A DNA stretch of 64,000 bases from CAVVEQ01 sp963828855 (GTDB lineage: Bacteria; Chloroflexota; Anaerolineae; Anaerolineales; Anaerolineaceae), in the NCBI GenBank assembly GCA_963828855.1, contig CAWHGB010000001.1, forward strand, positions 62,001 through 126,000, read 5' to 3'. This document shows positions 8,686-18,350 of this stretch, one piece after another. Within the stretch, counting starts at the first letter, position 1; the number at the start of each line of letters is the position of its first letter. A model generated the notes under the pieces. That model saw only the letters and a program-made list of their open reading frames with translations, was not told the origin of the DNA and ran no database searches. The position numbers and the translations under genes are program-made.

Positions 8686-9735
8686 TTAGTACTTGCGACC
8701 GGCAGCAACTTCCGCCAGATTAGGATCGTCCATGTAGAATTCACTTTCCTGGGAGGGGATCCATTTCGGGAGGGTTTCTCCGTTCAACACTGCAAGAGCG
8801 GCTTCATAAACCTGGGGAGCGAGCAGCGGGTTGCATTCAATCGCGCCATTCAGCGTGCCATCCAACATGGCCTGGAAAGCGCCGGCGGTGGCATCCACGG
8901 AAATGAGCTTGACATCCTGTGCGGGTACAAGTCCGGCTTCCTTGAGGGCTTCGGCTGCACCAAATGCCATTTCGTCATTCTGGCCGAAGATACCCTGAAC
9001 GTCCTTGGTTTCCTTCAACCAGGCCTCGGTCACTTCCTTGCCTTCCTTGATACTCCAGTTACCTGTCTGAGTCTTGGTCACAACGATCCCGCATTTTTCT
9101 GCGGTCTCGCGGAACCCGGTACCGCGATCAATGGCGGGCGCTGCGCCCACATTGCCCTGCAGTTCCCAGACGTTCTTCTTCTCACTGCCTTCGAGCAGCT
9201 TGCACATGGCAAGACCTGCCTTGCGGCCTTCTTCCACGAAATCCGCGCCGATGAAGGTGGCATATTTATCTTCGTTGCCATCGATGCGGCGGTCGGAAAG
9301 GATGACTGGTTTACCAGCGGCTGCGGCATCGGCAAGGACCTGGTCCCAACCGGTTACTTCCAGGGGGGACATCACGATCACGTCCACTTCAGGATCAGCG
9401 ATAAATTGCTGGAACCCTGCCACCTGTTTCGCCAGGTCATTCTGGGAATCGTAGAATTTGAGGGTCAATCCCAATTGTTCGGCGGTCTCTTTGAAGGAGG
9501 CGGTATTGGCTGCACGCCATCCGCCTTCGGAGCCGGTCTGGAGGAAGCCAACGGTCATGTCCTCATAGGTCCAGACCTTCTTCGCCGGTTCTTCCGCTGC
9601 GGGGGCAGCCGGTTCCTCAGCCGCGGGGGCTGCGGGTTCTTCGGCTGCGGGGGCGGCGGTGGGTGCCGCGGATGCGCAGGCGGCAAGAATCATGGATATA
9701 ACGACTATCAAACCAAGAACTTTGAAGCGAAACAT
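8686..9735 (-). CDS. Sugar-binding lipoprotein of ABC transporter (periplasmic-binding-protein-like, YtfQ type)
   Basis: A 349-residue extracellular lipoprotein that captures the sugar. The signal peptide ends in the lipobox ILAAC (Cys 20). An Ala/Pro/Glu linker follows with three copies of an eight-residue unit (AAPAAEEP-like, about residues 31-52). The ligand-binding core then starts at VGFLQTGSEGGWR, with the hinge segments typical of galactofuranose/ribose-type binding proteins (VIVMSPLEVTGWD, GQNDEMAFGAAEAL, ISVDATAGAF). The ligand is probably a furanose pentose or galactofuranose, given the downstream ribulokinase. The gene lies 137 bp after the LacI regulator and is intact. Confidence 0.9.
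   Translation of the reverse strand: MFRFKVLGLIVVISMILAACASAAPTAAPAAEEPAAPAAEEPAAPAAEEPAKKVWTYEDMTVGFLQTGSEGGWRAANTASFKETAEQLGLTLKFYDSQNDLAKQVAGFQQFIADPEVDVIVMSPLEVTGWDQVLADAAAAGKPVILSDRRIDGNEDKYATFIGADFVEEGRKAGLAMCKLLEGSEKKNVWELQGNVGAAPAIDRGTGFRETAEKCGIVVTKTQTGNWSIKEGKEVTEAWLKETKDVQGIFGQNDEMAFGAAEALKEAGLVPAQDVKLISVDATAGAFQAMLDGTLNGAIECNPLLAPQVYEAALAVLNGETLPKWIPSQESEFYMDDPNLAEVAAGRKY
9583..9660 (-). repeat. Short in-gene tandem repeat encoding Ala-Pro-Glu linker
   Basis: About three near-identical 24-bp units encode the AAPAAEEP spacer between the lipid anchor and the binding domain of the sugar-binding protein. This is a low-complexity tether and may vary in copy number. Confidence 0.7.
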
Positions 9736-9872
9736 GTCTTATTCTCCTTACTGATTTTTGAGTTTTTCTCCCGGGGGAGATTCCGTTGTGGCAGATGTGA
9801 GCCTTGAAGGGAGGCAATGATGAAGGCAACCATATCTTCAAGCTCGGAAGCACTCGAAATCCTTCGGGTACT

Positions 9873-10968
9873 TCAACCACCAAATTCATTCAAGGCTTCT
9901 GTTATCACCTCCTTTTTTACCTGGAGCAATCGCTTTGACGAGCTCTCCCTTATGACCAGGGTGGGTTTAAACACTACGGATAAAGGTTCAGTGACCTCCG
10001 AATTATGCCATCCCGCTTCGATGATCCGAACGATCCTTTCCACGGCGGCTATCCCCATGTTCTGCTGCTCCACCTGGACGGTGGATAAGGATGGACAAAA
10101 ATAGGGAGATTCCTCAAGATTATCAAACCCAACAATGCCAAAATCCTGCGGCACCCGCAAATTGCGCGCACAAGCTGCCTGCAGAACGCTCAGAGCCATC
10201 TGGTCGTTGGCCGCAAAAACGGCATCCATCTCGGGATACTTCTCGAAGAGATCCTGGATAGCTCTCGCTCCACTGGATGATGACCAGTTGCCTTCCACCC
10301 AGTGGTTTTCTCTGCACCGGGATCCCTTTTTCCTTAAGCGTATCCTTCCAGGCTGCCATGCGCTGGCGGGCTTCCCACCAATCCAGTGGTCCGGAAATGT
10401 GACCGATATGACGGTAGCCCTGCTCAAAGAGGTGCTCCATCACCATGCGCGCTCCAAGGTAATTATTGACCGATACGATGGAAATTCCTTCGCGGGGTTC
10501 CATGGTTAGAAAGACGATCGGAATCCCCAGATCGACTGGCGGTGATTTCAGCCAATCCCGATTCTGACCGACTTCCTGGACCGCCCAGATAATGCCATCC
10601 ACGTGGCGGGAAATAAACCCTTGCAGGATTGGCAGCACGTGGTTCGTATCAAAGCTGGGAAGTTCCATCAGGAGGAGTGAGTAACCCGCATGCTCAGCGG
10701 CGTTGGTAATTCCACTCAGGGTTCGCGAAGGGCCGATATATTTCAGCCCGGCAGTGACCACCCCCAGGGTGTAACTGCGCTGCTGGATCAGGCTGCGCGC
10801 CAGGGCACTGGGCTGGTAACCCATTTCTTCAATGACTTTGAGAACTCGTTCGCGGGTCTCCGGGGAAACATCGGGGCGGTCGTTCATCACGCGGGAAACC
10901 GTCTGCGTGGATACTCCCGCCGCAGCGGCGACCTGCTTGATGGTTGGACGATTGGATTTTCCCGGCAT
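9873..10968 (-). CDS. LacI-family transcriptional repressor, frameshifted
   Basis: A local repressor for the sugar operon. The N-terminal helix-turn-helix and hinge are clear (TIKQVAAAAGVSTQTVSRVM, then PSALARSLIQQRSYTLGVV). They are followed by the sugar-binding-like effector domain ending in VIRESSSKRLLQVKKEV. The first ~220 residues and the rest lie in different frames; they join near 10310 (KEKGIPVQ then ENHWVEGNWSSSSGARAI). Rejoined length is about 365 residues, slightly long for the family because of a C-terminal tail. It is transcribed first and likely autoregulated through the palindrome 27 bp before its ATG. Confidence 0.87.
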
Positions 10969-10970
10969 AT

Positions 10971-10994
10971 GTTATCGTTCCCGTTATCGTTCCC
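10971..10994. repeat. Two tandem copies of a 12-bp repeat before the LacI-family gene
   Basis: GTTATCGTTCCC occurs twice in tandem (10971-10982 and 10983-10994), directly abutting the palindrome at 10995. Its first half, GTTATCG, equals the operator half-site, so the array may offer extra half-sites for the repressor. Confidence 0.75.
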
Positions 10995-11006
10995 GTTATC
11001 GATAAC
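10995..11006. promoter_or_regulatory. Candidate LacI-family operator
   Basis: GTTATCGATAAC is a perfect 12-bp palindrome with a central CG, the usual form of LacI-family operators. It lies 27 bp upstream of the repressor start, at the head of the sugar operon. Confidence 0.75.
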
Positions 11007-11045
11007 ATAATAGCAAAATGAAATATTAAAGTCAAGTGGGTAAAA

Positions 11046-11071
11046 TGAAAAAACCTGCCGGGTTGGCAGGT
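11046..11071 (-). terminator. Rho-independent terminator of the E1/E2 dehydrogenase operon
   Basis: On the minus strand ACCTGCC-AACCC-GGCAGGT forms a 7-bp GC-rich stem followed by a T-run. It sits 22 bp after the E2 stop codon and separates this operon from the LacI/sugar operon. Confidence 0.85.
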
Positions 11072-11092
11072 CTGGGTTGTTTGAAAATGTGT

Positions 11093-12431
11093 TTATACCA
11101 AAAGGATTTCGGGGTGCTCCACAACCTTCACTAAATCTGCCAGGAACCTGGCTGCCACCACTCCGTCGATCACACGGTGATCGGCAGAAAGGGTGAAGGC
11201 GATCACCGGACGGACAGCCACCGTGTCACGGTCGTCGATGACGATGGGTTTCCGTACGGCTGCCCCAATCGCCAGAATGGCACTCTCCGGCGGGTTGATC
11301 ACCGCCCGGAATTGGCGAATGCCGAACATGCCCAGGTTGGAAATGGTGAACGTACCACGTTGCACCTCAGCCAGCTCCAGTTTTCCCTCCCGGGCGCGCC
11401 GGCTCAAGTCATTAAGTGTTTCGGCAGTTTCACCGAAAGAGAGTTTATTGGCATTGTGCACCACTGGGACAATCAAGCCGTCTTCCAGCGCGGTCGCAAC
11501 CCCGATGTTGATATCCTTCCAGAGGTGTATCTTTTCATCGATCAGGGAGGAATTAATGTAGGGGTGACGCTCCAGCACCCAGGCGGTCAGTTTCACCAGG
11601 ATGGCTGTGATCGATACTTTGCCCTCGCCTTTCAATGCTGCCAGCTCATTGAGATGCACCCTGGCATCCTCCAGCCGGGAGATATCCGCCTCCACCGTCT
11701 CGGCAATATGCGGCGCTTGCTGGAAACTGGATTGCATCCGCTGGGCAATCTTTGCCCGAATTCCGATAAGTGGAATGATCTCCGCGGGGCGGTCCGATAG
11801 AACTTCCAACGGAAATCGGAGCAGGGGTGAGTGGCTTCACATCGGCAGCCTGGATGCGTCCGAAAGGACCGCTGCCTTTAATGGTTTCCAGGGGAATGCC
11901 AGTTTCCTCCGAGATACGCCTGGCAGCAGGCGTGGCGGCAACTTTTCCGGGGACACCGCTGCTTGCCAATTGGTTTGCCTTCAGGGAAGCCGCGTAGGTT
12001 TCCACGTCCTCCCGGGAAACCCTGCCTTTTTGCGCTGGGACCTTCGAGATATCCACGCCCAGTTCCTGGGCGACACGCAAGGCCAGCGGGCTGGCCTGCA
12101 CCGGAGCTGCGGGTGTAGGTGAGATTGGAAGTTCCTCTGCGGGCGCAGCGGTTGAAGGGGGTGTCACCACCGTTTGATCCACGAGGTTTTCACCGGGTTT
12201 TAGGATCTGGGCGATCACTGTCGCCACGGGAACAACATCCCCGGCCTGAAATTTGATCCCTGCCAGGATGCCGGTCGCTGGTGAGGAGACGTCGATGGCC
12301 ACCTTTTCCGTTTCCACGGTCAGAATGGTTTCATCCTGTTTGACCGCTTCGCCTTCCTTCTTTTCCCAGGAAATGATGGTGGCTTTTTCCTGGTCCATAT
12401 CCACCTTGGGCATGATCACAGGGGTTGGCAT
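11093..12431 (-). CDS. Dihydrolipoamide acyltransferase E2 of a 2-oxo acid dehydrogenase, frameshifted
   Basis: The core of a pyruvate/acetoin-type dehydrogenase complex; it transfers the acyl group to CoA. Order of parts: one lipoyl domain with the lipoyl-lysine motif VETEKVAID (about residues 42-50), then two successive peripheral-subunit-binding domains. These begin PLALRVAQELGVDISKVP and TPAARRISEETGIPLETIKG and are separated by a short linker. The catalytic domain follows, with the active-site ADHRVIDG near the end. The frame changes near 11810 (APISV, then EVLSDRPAEIIPL). I start at ATG 12429-12431, just after the E1 beta TAA, with AGGTGAG upstream. No E3 gene is in the window. Substrate is not certain; pyruvate or acetoin are both possible. 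Confidence 0.88.
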
Positions 12432-12432
12432 T

Positions 12433-13421
12433 TTAATACTCACCTTTCAGGATCGCGCGGATCTCACGTTCGATATCCTCTTCCTGGGGAACCGCCGCGC
12501 GCTCGAGGACGCGGTTATAAGGAATGGGAACGTTTTTTCCTGTCAGACGTCGCATGGGCGCGTCCAGGTAATCAAACGCCCGGCTGGAGGAAACCACAGC
12601 CATGATCTCCCCCGCCCAGCCAGCTGTCTCGCAAGCCTCATGGACGACCAGCAGTTTGCCGGTCTTCTTGACCGATTCGATAATGGTTTCTTTATCCAGC
12701 GGGACCATGGTGCGCGGGTCAACCACTTCCACCTCGATCCCCTCCTGCTGCCAGGCGTTCCGCCACAGCCAGGGATTTATGGACCATGATGCCGTTGGTA
12801 ACAATGGTTAGATCCTTGCCCTTGCGTTTTACATCCGCTACTCCGAAGGGGATGGTATATTCACCTTCCGGCACTTCCCCTTTGGATTTATACAGCACTT
12901 TATGCTCAATAAAACAGACCGGGTTTGGATCGCGGATCGCAGTAAGCAGTAGACCCTTGGCATCGTAGGGTGTTGAGGGTGTGACGACTTTAAGCCCGGG
13001 CATGTGCATCAACAGGGTCTCCAGGGATTGGGAATGCTGGGCAGCCGCACCCGTTCCCGAACCACTGGGCATGCGTACCACCATGGGGACGGTGGCCTTT
13101 GCCGCCGAACATATAATGCATTTTCGCCGCCTGGTTGCCAAGCTGGTCAAAGGTAAGCAGGGTGAAATCCATGAACATGATCTCAGCCACCGGGCGCATC
13201 CCCAGCAAGGCCGCACCTACCGCAGCGCCGATGATGGAAGGTTCGGAGATTGGGGTTTCAATGATCCGTTTTTCACCAAATTCATCCAGCATCCCGTGGG
13301 TGACACCGAAGGCGCCGCCGTAGCGGCCGATATCCTCACCGATGATGAACACGCGCTCATCGCGCTTCATTTCCTCCCATAGGGCGGTGCGGATTGCTTC
13401 GAGGTAAGTGATCTCAGGCAT
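12433..13421 (-). CDS. 2-oxo acid dehydrogenase E1 component, beta subunit, two frameshifts
   Basis: Pairs with E1 alpha to decarboxylate the 2-oxo acid with thiamine diphosphate. Three consecutive frames carry matching sequence. MPEITYLEAIRTALWEEM to AAKMHYMFGGK is followed, from about 13095, by VPMVVRMPSGSGTGAAAQHS and VVTPSTPYDAKGLL. From about 12775 it continues as IEVEVVDPRTMVPLDKETI to the end. Rejoined length is about 328 residues, normal for the family. Two ATGs (13427 and 13421) are possible; GGAG lies one base from the first and seven from the second, which favours 13421. It overlaps the E1 alpha stop by 8 bp. Confidence 0.88.
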
Positions 13422-14424
13422 AGACATACTCCGTAACGGTGGAAGGATCGGGGTCGGGGGAGGCATCGGCAAATGCAACCGCGGCTTCGATGATTTCAAG
13501 GGCCTCCTTCTCCACCTTCTCGATATCCGGTGTGGTCATCAACCCATTTTCGATCAGCTGCCTGCCAAAACGCTTGATCGGATCTTTGGTGTTTCGCCAG
13601 GTTTCAATTTCTTCCTTGGTGCGGTAAAGATTGCGGTCGCTCTTTGAGTGACCAAAATAGCGATAGGTCTGGGTCTCAATGAATACCGGTCCCTTACCCG
13701 AGCGGATCTTTTCGGCAGCATTCCGGGCAGTCTCATAAACAGTCAGCAAGTCGTTGCCATCGATGTAAAACCAGGGGATACCATAAGCTTCCGCGCGTTG
13801 TGCAATGGGTAATTTGGCGGAGACGCGTTCGATATCCATCGACATGCCGTATTTATTATTTTCGCAAATATACAATATCGGCAATTTCCATAAGGCAGCC
13901 ATGTTGAGGGTCTCATGGAAAACGCCTTCATTCGAAGCTCCATCACCAAAGATCGAAATACAGATTTGATCACTTTTTTGCATCTGTAGACCAAGCCCTA
14001 CCCCGAGCGAGTGCGGGATTCCTCCGCCGACGATCCCATTTGCGCCCAGGTTGTGGGAGGAGAAATCCGCGATGTGCATGGAACCGCCGCGCCCTTTGCA
14101 ATAACCGGCTTCCTTGCCCAGGAATTCAGCCATCATCAGATTGATATCTGCCTTCTTGGTGATGAAATGGCCGTGGCCACGATGGTGGTTGATCAGGTAA
14201 TCATCCAGCCGTACCGCCCGGCCAAGACCCACCGCCACTGCTTCCTGCCCGGCGGAAAGGTGCATGGTTCCGTGTACCTTGCCCAGGGCATAAAGTTTAT
14301 CTGCCATCAGTTCGAATTGCCGGATCACGCACATCGTCCGATACATCTCCAGCAATTGATCGCTGGATAATTTCAAGCGTTCCACCTTGTGTTGAAATGA
14401 TTCCTCATTTTGTGTTTTTGTCAT
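13414..14424 (-). CDS. 2-oxo acid dehydrogenase E1 component, alpha subunit
   Basis: The thiamine-diphosphate-binding half of E1, 336 residues, intact. The cofactor motif is seen as GDGASNEGVFHETLNMAA through ENNKYGM (about residues 165-200). Earlier signatures are HLSAGQEAVAVGLG and HRGHGHFITK. It lies 18 bp after the SorC-family regulator and overlaps E1 beta. The order E1 alpha, E1 beta, E2 without E3 resembles acetoin dehydrogenase and Gram-positive pyruvate dehydrogenase operons. The sequence alone does not separate the two. Confidence 0.92.
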   Translation of the reverse strand: MTKTQNEESFQHKVERLKLSSDQLLEMYRTMCVIRQFELMADKLYALGKVHGTMHLSAGQEAVAVGLGRAVRLDDYLINHHRGHGHFITKKADINLMMAEFLGKEAGYCKGRGGSMHIADFSSHNLGANGIVGGGIPHSLGVGLGLQMQKSDQICISIFGDGASNEGVFHETLNMAALWKLPILYICENNKYGMSMDIERVSAKLPIAQRAEAYGIPWFYIDGNDLLTVYETARNAAEKIRSGKGPVFIETQTYRYFGHSKSDRNLYRTKEEIETWRNTKDPIKRFGRQLIENGLMTTPDIEKVEKEALEIIEAAVAFADASPDPDPSTVTEYVYA

Positions 14425-14442
14425 TCTTCCCTCAAAAAAGTA

Positions 14443-15411
14443 TTAAATACCGTTTTCTTCCAAAACAAGCCGAGCCGTCCCGCTATCGGTCACAATCGAA
14501 TTCACCAGCCGGGAACTCAACGCGGCGCGAATGGCTTCCACTTTTCCGGTTCCGCCGGCGATCCCGATCCGTACCGGGATGCGGACCAGGTCTTCCAGGC
14601 GGATGGAGATCATTCTGCTTAGAAAGGGATCCATATATGCGGAGCCATCTCTGTAGAAGTAATTGCCAGCCACATCGCCAACCACTCCATTCCGGCGAAT
14701 GGCTGATAGCTCCTCCTCTGTCAGAAGACCGGAGAGGTAAAAGCTGGAAAATTCTGTCTCGGTAGTGCCGATTCCCACCAAAGCGATATCCGCCTTCTTA
14801 CCCATTTCGATCGTTTCCCGGATCCCCCGAGTTTCGCGCATCGAAGCGGCGATCTCGGCCGTCTGGCACAGGCAGGGGGCGTTCAGGAAATACCCCTCCC
14901 CTCCCAATTTCTCGGCCAGCCGGGATACAAGGGCGTGACCGTCGTATTCTGCGTTCTTCGCGCCCTGCGCACCAACCAATTGAATGACCTTCACCGAGAG
15001 TCCGCCAATGGGTTGAACTGCATTCACCACGGCGCTGACTGTCGTTCCCCAGGCGACCCCTACGATAGAATCCGTTTTAATAATTCGCTTCAAAACTTCC
15101 GCTCCGGCCCAACCAAGGTCAGGGAGTAGACGCTCCGCCCTGGAATCCTCGATTGCAGCCACAAATACGGATTCGATCCCAAATCTGTTGCGAAGCGCTT
15201 CTGCGAGGTTATGGTCGGAATTAACCGGACGGTTGATCCGGATCTCCACAATCCCCCGGCTCCGCGCCTCGGTGAGCATTCGTGAGACCATCGAGCGGGT
15301 CACCCCCACACCGCGGGCGATCTCGGATTGATCCATGCCCTCCAGGTAATACTTCTCAGCCACATCCGCGAGGAGCGCAAATCGATTTTGGTTGTTCCGT
15401 TCAGTCACCAT
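14443..15411 (-). CDS. SorC/DeoR-family transcriptional regulator
   Basis: A 322-residue regulator with an N-terminal helix-turn-helix (YLEGMDQSEIARGVGVTRSM, then VSRMLTEARSRGIVEIRI) and a sugar-phosphate-isomerase-like effector domain (VGVAWGTTVSAVV, ADIALVGIGTTE, DVAGNYFYRDG). The family senses phosphorylated sugars or other central metabolites. It is the first gene of the E1/E2 operon, 18 bp before E1 alpha, so it probably controls that operon in response to a glycolytic intermediate (inference). Intact; ATG at 15409-15411. Confidence 0.9.
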   Translation of the reverse strand: MVTERNNQNRFALLADVAEKYYLEGMDQSEIARGVGVTRSMVSRMLTEARSRGIVEIRINRPVNSDHNLAEALRNRFGIESVFVAAIEDSRAERLLPDLGWAGAEVLKRIIKTDSIVGVAWGTTVSAVVNAVQPIGGLSVKVIQLVGAQGAKNAEYDGHALVSRLAEKLGGEGYFLNAPCLCQTAEIAASMRETRGIRETIEMGKKADIALVGIGTTETEFSSFYLSGLLTEEELSAIRRNGVVGDVAGNYFYRDGSAYMDPFLSRMISIRLEDLVRIPVRIGIAGGTGKVEAIRAALSSRLVNSIVTDSGTARLVLEENGI

Positions 15412-15437
15412 GCACTTGACTCCAAATAATCACGTAT

Positions 15438-15453
15438 GTGAACATCGTTTCAC
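15438..15453. promoter_or_regulatory. Possible operator of the SorC-family regulator
   Basis: GTGAA-CATCGT-TTCAC is an inverted repeat with 5-bp arms, 27 bp upstream of the regulator ATG and inside the divergent intergenic region. Short arms make this tentative. Confidence 0.4.
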
Positions 15454-15597
15454 CTAATTGAGTATATCAAACGGAGATTAATATGTCAACAATGGTCACC
15501 GAGAAGTACCGATGTGTCCTTCCCGGCTCTCCAACCGCTTGCCCCTAAGTTCCGTTTCTTGTATACTCCATGAATATTTCTTCCCCTGCGAATCACC

Positions 15598-16392
15598 ATG
15601 TCAAAAACAGTTCTAGCCCTCGTCCCGCACCCTGATGACGCTGAGTTTTATGCTGGCGGTACCATTGCCAAAATGGCGGCAGAAGGCAGCCGAGTGATAA
15701 TTGCAGTGGCGACGGATGGCTCCAAGGGTTCCTTCGAGCTGGCCAGCAGGGAACTTGCCGATGCCCGGGTGGCTGAGATGGAAGCTGCGTGCCAGATCAT
15801 GGGTGCTGAACCCCCGATCATGCTGGGGTTCACCGATTTCGAGCTGGACCTGCTCCCGCCAGGAAAGCTGCGTGAAGTGTTCACCCGCCTGATCCGCAAG
15901 CACACGCCCGATGTGGTGATCACCGAGGATCCATTCTGGTTGGGCGAGCCCCATCCCGATCACCGAACGGTGGCATTGGCTGCCATGGAAGCCATCAACT
16001 ATGCTTTTCTTCCCCGCCTGCATCCCGAGCACCTGGAAGAGGGACTGCAGCCCCATTTCGTCCCCGAGAAGTATTATTACTCCGAGGAGCCTTCGCGCTT
16101 CAATAAGTATGTGGATATTACCGCCACCTTCGATAAAAAAGTGGCAGCCATGGCCGCCCATACCAGCCAGGTGGAGTTCCTGGTGGAAGGCGTTTTACGT
16201 GAGGCGCGCATAGCCGGGCTCGACCTGCACACCATTTTCGGTGATATGGCTGAGGATAAACCCGCGTTGCTGAGGATGGGCATGCAGATGACCGCTGCGG
16301 AATTGGCTGCTTCCCAGGAGTTTGAGCTCGCCGAAGCCTTTCACTACCAACGCTATGATCCCCTGGTGGAAAACTATCTCACCGGGTCATAA
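15598..16392 (+). CDS. PIG-L/LmbE-family deacetylase
   Basis: A zinc-dependent N-acetylglucosaminyl-type deacetylase of 264 residues. The metal motif is PHPDDAEFYAGG (residues 11-22), and the second site is EPHPDHR near residue 120, both typical of LmbE proteins. The substrate is unknown; family members deacetylate GlcNAc derivatives such as GlcNAc-inositol or GlcNAc-malate (mycothiol, bacillithiol) or glycans. It lies 31 bp before an MFS transporter on the same strand, which suggests uptake and processing of one amino-sugar-like compound (inference). Intact. Confidence 0.9.
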   Translation: MSKTVLALVPHPDDAEFYAGGTIAKMAAEGSRVIIAVATDGSKGSFELASRELADARVAEMEAACQIMGAEPPIMLGFTDFELDLLPPGKLREVFTRLIRKHTPDVVITEDPFWLGEPHPDHRTVALAAMEAINYAFLPRLHPEHLEEGLQPHFVPEKYYYSEEPSRFNKYVDITATFDKKVAAMAAHTSQVEFLVEGVLREARIAGLDLHTIFGDMAEDKPALLRMGMQMTAAELAASQEFELAEAFHYQRYDPLVENYLTGS

Positions 16393-16423
16393 CTCCGAAA
16401 TCTTTATCTATTAGGAGCGTATC

Positions 16424-17753
16424 ATGACACTTGCACGAGAAAAGACCCATTTATCCGGACGCTGGGCGGCTGTCGCGATCTTCTTTGGCTTCATGCTGCT
16501 GCACCAGGTGGACCGCCTGCTGATCGGTCCGCTCACTGATGACATCATCACCACTTTCAATATAAATTACACCCAGATGGGGTTGGTGACAACCGGAGCG
16601 CTGGTTGTGGGGACGCTGCTTTACCCGGTCTGGGGCTGGCTCTATGACCGCTACTCCCGCGCCAAGCTGCTTTCCCTAGCCTCGCTGATCTGGGGTTCCA
16701 CCACCTGGTTGGCTGCCATTGCACCCACTTACCCCGCTTTCGTGGCGGCGCGTGCCTCCACGGGGATCGACGATTCCAGCTACCCCGGCATCTACAGCCT
16801 GATCTCGGATTACTTCAAACCCAGCCAGCGCGGAAAGATCTACGGGTTGCTGCAGCTCACCTCGCCGATCGGGTACCTGATCGGCATGGTGATGGCGCTC
16901 TTCCTGGGCGGTGTGATCGGCTGGCGCAATGTGTTCATCATTACCGGCATGCTCGGGATCGTCATGGCGGTGGTGATGTTCTTCGGGCTAAAGGAAGCTC
17001 CGCGCGGCCAGATGGAGCCCGAGATGGAGGGCATGGAGGAGATCACCACCCACCGCTTCGAATGGCGCAAGGCCGTGGACGTTGTAAAGATCCGCACCAT
17101 GTGGATGATCTTCATTCAGGGCTTTTTCGGGGTGATCCCCTGGAACGTGATCACATACTGGTTCTTTATTTACTTGGAGCGGGAACGCGGGTACGATTCC
17201 GATGCTATCCTGATCACAATGGCCCCGGCAGTGATCATCATGGCAATCGGCTACCCGGTGGGCGGCGCGCTCGGCGACTGGCTTGTTCAAGAAAACCAAA
17301 CGGGGAAGGATCATCATTGCCACCATCGGGGTCATCATGGGTGCAATATTGCTGTATTTCACCATGATCGTCCCACTCGGAGACCAGTACCAGACGCAAT
17401 TCATGATTATGCTTTGCCTGGCAGCCTTCTTCATTCCCTGGCCGTCAGCGAACGTTCTTTCCACCATCTACGATATCACCCTGCCCGAGATCCGCAGTAC
17501 TGCCAACGCAGTGGAAGCGATGATCGAGAACTTCGGCGCCGCCTTTGCCCCGCTCATCGCAGGGATCGTCGCGGACGCCATTTCGCTGCAGTACGCGATC
17601 ATCTATCTTTGCACTGGAGCGTGGTTGTTGTGCTTCATCACCTTCTTCCTGTCGATGTACTTCATCCCCTTCGATATCGACAAACTGCGAAATTTCATGG
17701 CAAACCGCGCGCGCGAGGAAAAGGAACTCACCGTAACGCCACAAGCAAGTTAA
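16424..17753 (+). CDS. Major facilitator superfamily transporter, frameshifted
   Basis: A 12-helix secondary transporter of about 443 residues when rejoined. The first half carries the MFS A-motif-like loop GWLYDRYSRAKLLSLASL and the segment YPGIYSLISDYFKPSQRGK, seen in anion:cation symporter and sugar-phosphate-like MFS branches. The frame changes near 17283, where GYPVGGALGDWL should run into FKKTKRGRIIIATIGVIMG. The second half ends in a hydrophilic tail at 17753 and is followed by a strong terminator. An AGGAG precedes the ATG. The substrate is unknown, perhaps shared with the deacetylase upstream. Confidence 0.82.
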
Positions 17754-17768
17754 GATCTCTGGATAATC

Positions 17769-17803
17769 AACCGCCCCACCTGATACATGGGGCGGTTTGT
17801 TTC
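17769..17803 (+). terminator. Rho-independent terminator after the MFS gene
   Basis: AACCGCCCCA and TGGGGCGGTT form a perfect 10-bp stem with a 9-nt loop, followed by TGTTT. It ends the deacetylase/MFS unit. Confidence 0.85.
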
Positions 17804-17912
17804 ACACCTAGGTGATTATTGCTCTTAATAAGAAGATTTGTGGATCACATAGGTTATGCACTTTTTTTAAACAAGAATGCGACCACTGAAGTCTTTCACC
17901 CTTTTTCCCGTC

Positions 17913-18236
17913 CTAAAATGGCACGTCGATCCACCAATCCTCCACCTCATCCACCTGCCCACTTTTGTTAAAGTGGACCCCCTCTTCATTAAGAAGCCGT
18001 CGCTGCATTTCCGCCGTGCTGCCTTCCAGGCTGCATTTTCCGCGTGAGTTGATCACCCGCTGCCAGGGGATATCATGGTGGTTGCCCTTGCCGCTGAGGG
18101 CTGCCATCGCGTACCCAACATCCCTCGCTCCGCCCCGCCCCACCTTTTGGGCTACCTGCCCGTAACTGACCACCTTGCCGCGCGGGACCTGGCGGACAAA
18201 CTGGTAAAACTGTTCATATAGCGCGGTGTTTTCCAT
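17913..18236 (-). CDS. Alkyltransferase-like protein (MGMT DNA-binding domain without the catalytic Cys)
   Basis: A 107-residue homologue of the O6-methylguanine-DNA methyltransferase domain. It has PRGKVVSYGQVAQKVG (helix-turn-helix region) and IPWQRVINSRGK, where active enzymes have PCHRV: the alkyl-accepting Cys is replaced by Trp. This is the defining feature of ATL proteins, which bind alkylated bases and hand them to nucleotide excision repair. I start at ATG 18236 because the longer frame upstream lacks family resemblance. It is transcribed away from the recombinase remnant; a palindrome lies 115 bp upstream. Confidence 0.85.
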   Translation of the reverse strand: MENTALYEQFYQFVRQVPRGKVVSYGQVAQKVGRGGARDVGYAMAALSGKGNHHDIPWQRVINSRGKCSLEGSTAEMQRRLLNEEGVHFNKSGQVDEVEDWWIDVPF

Positions 18237-18350
18237 GCTTTGCCTCTCTGATTGACCGCTGAAATTCTCGTCCGGCATCGTGATGTGCCTCTTTCCGCAA
18301 GCATAAACGCATCCTCCCTTGCATCCATGCACCAGAATGCGGATTCTGGC

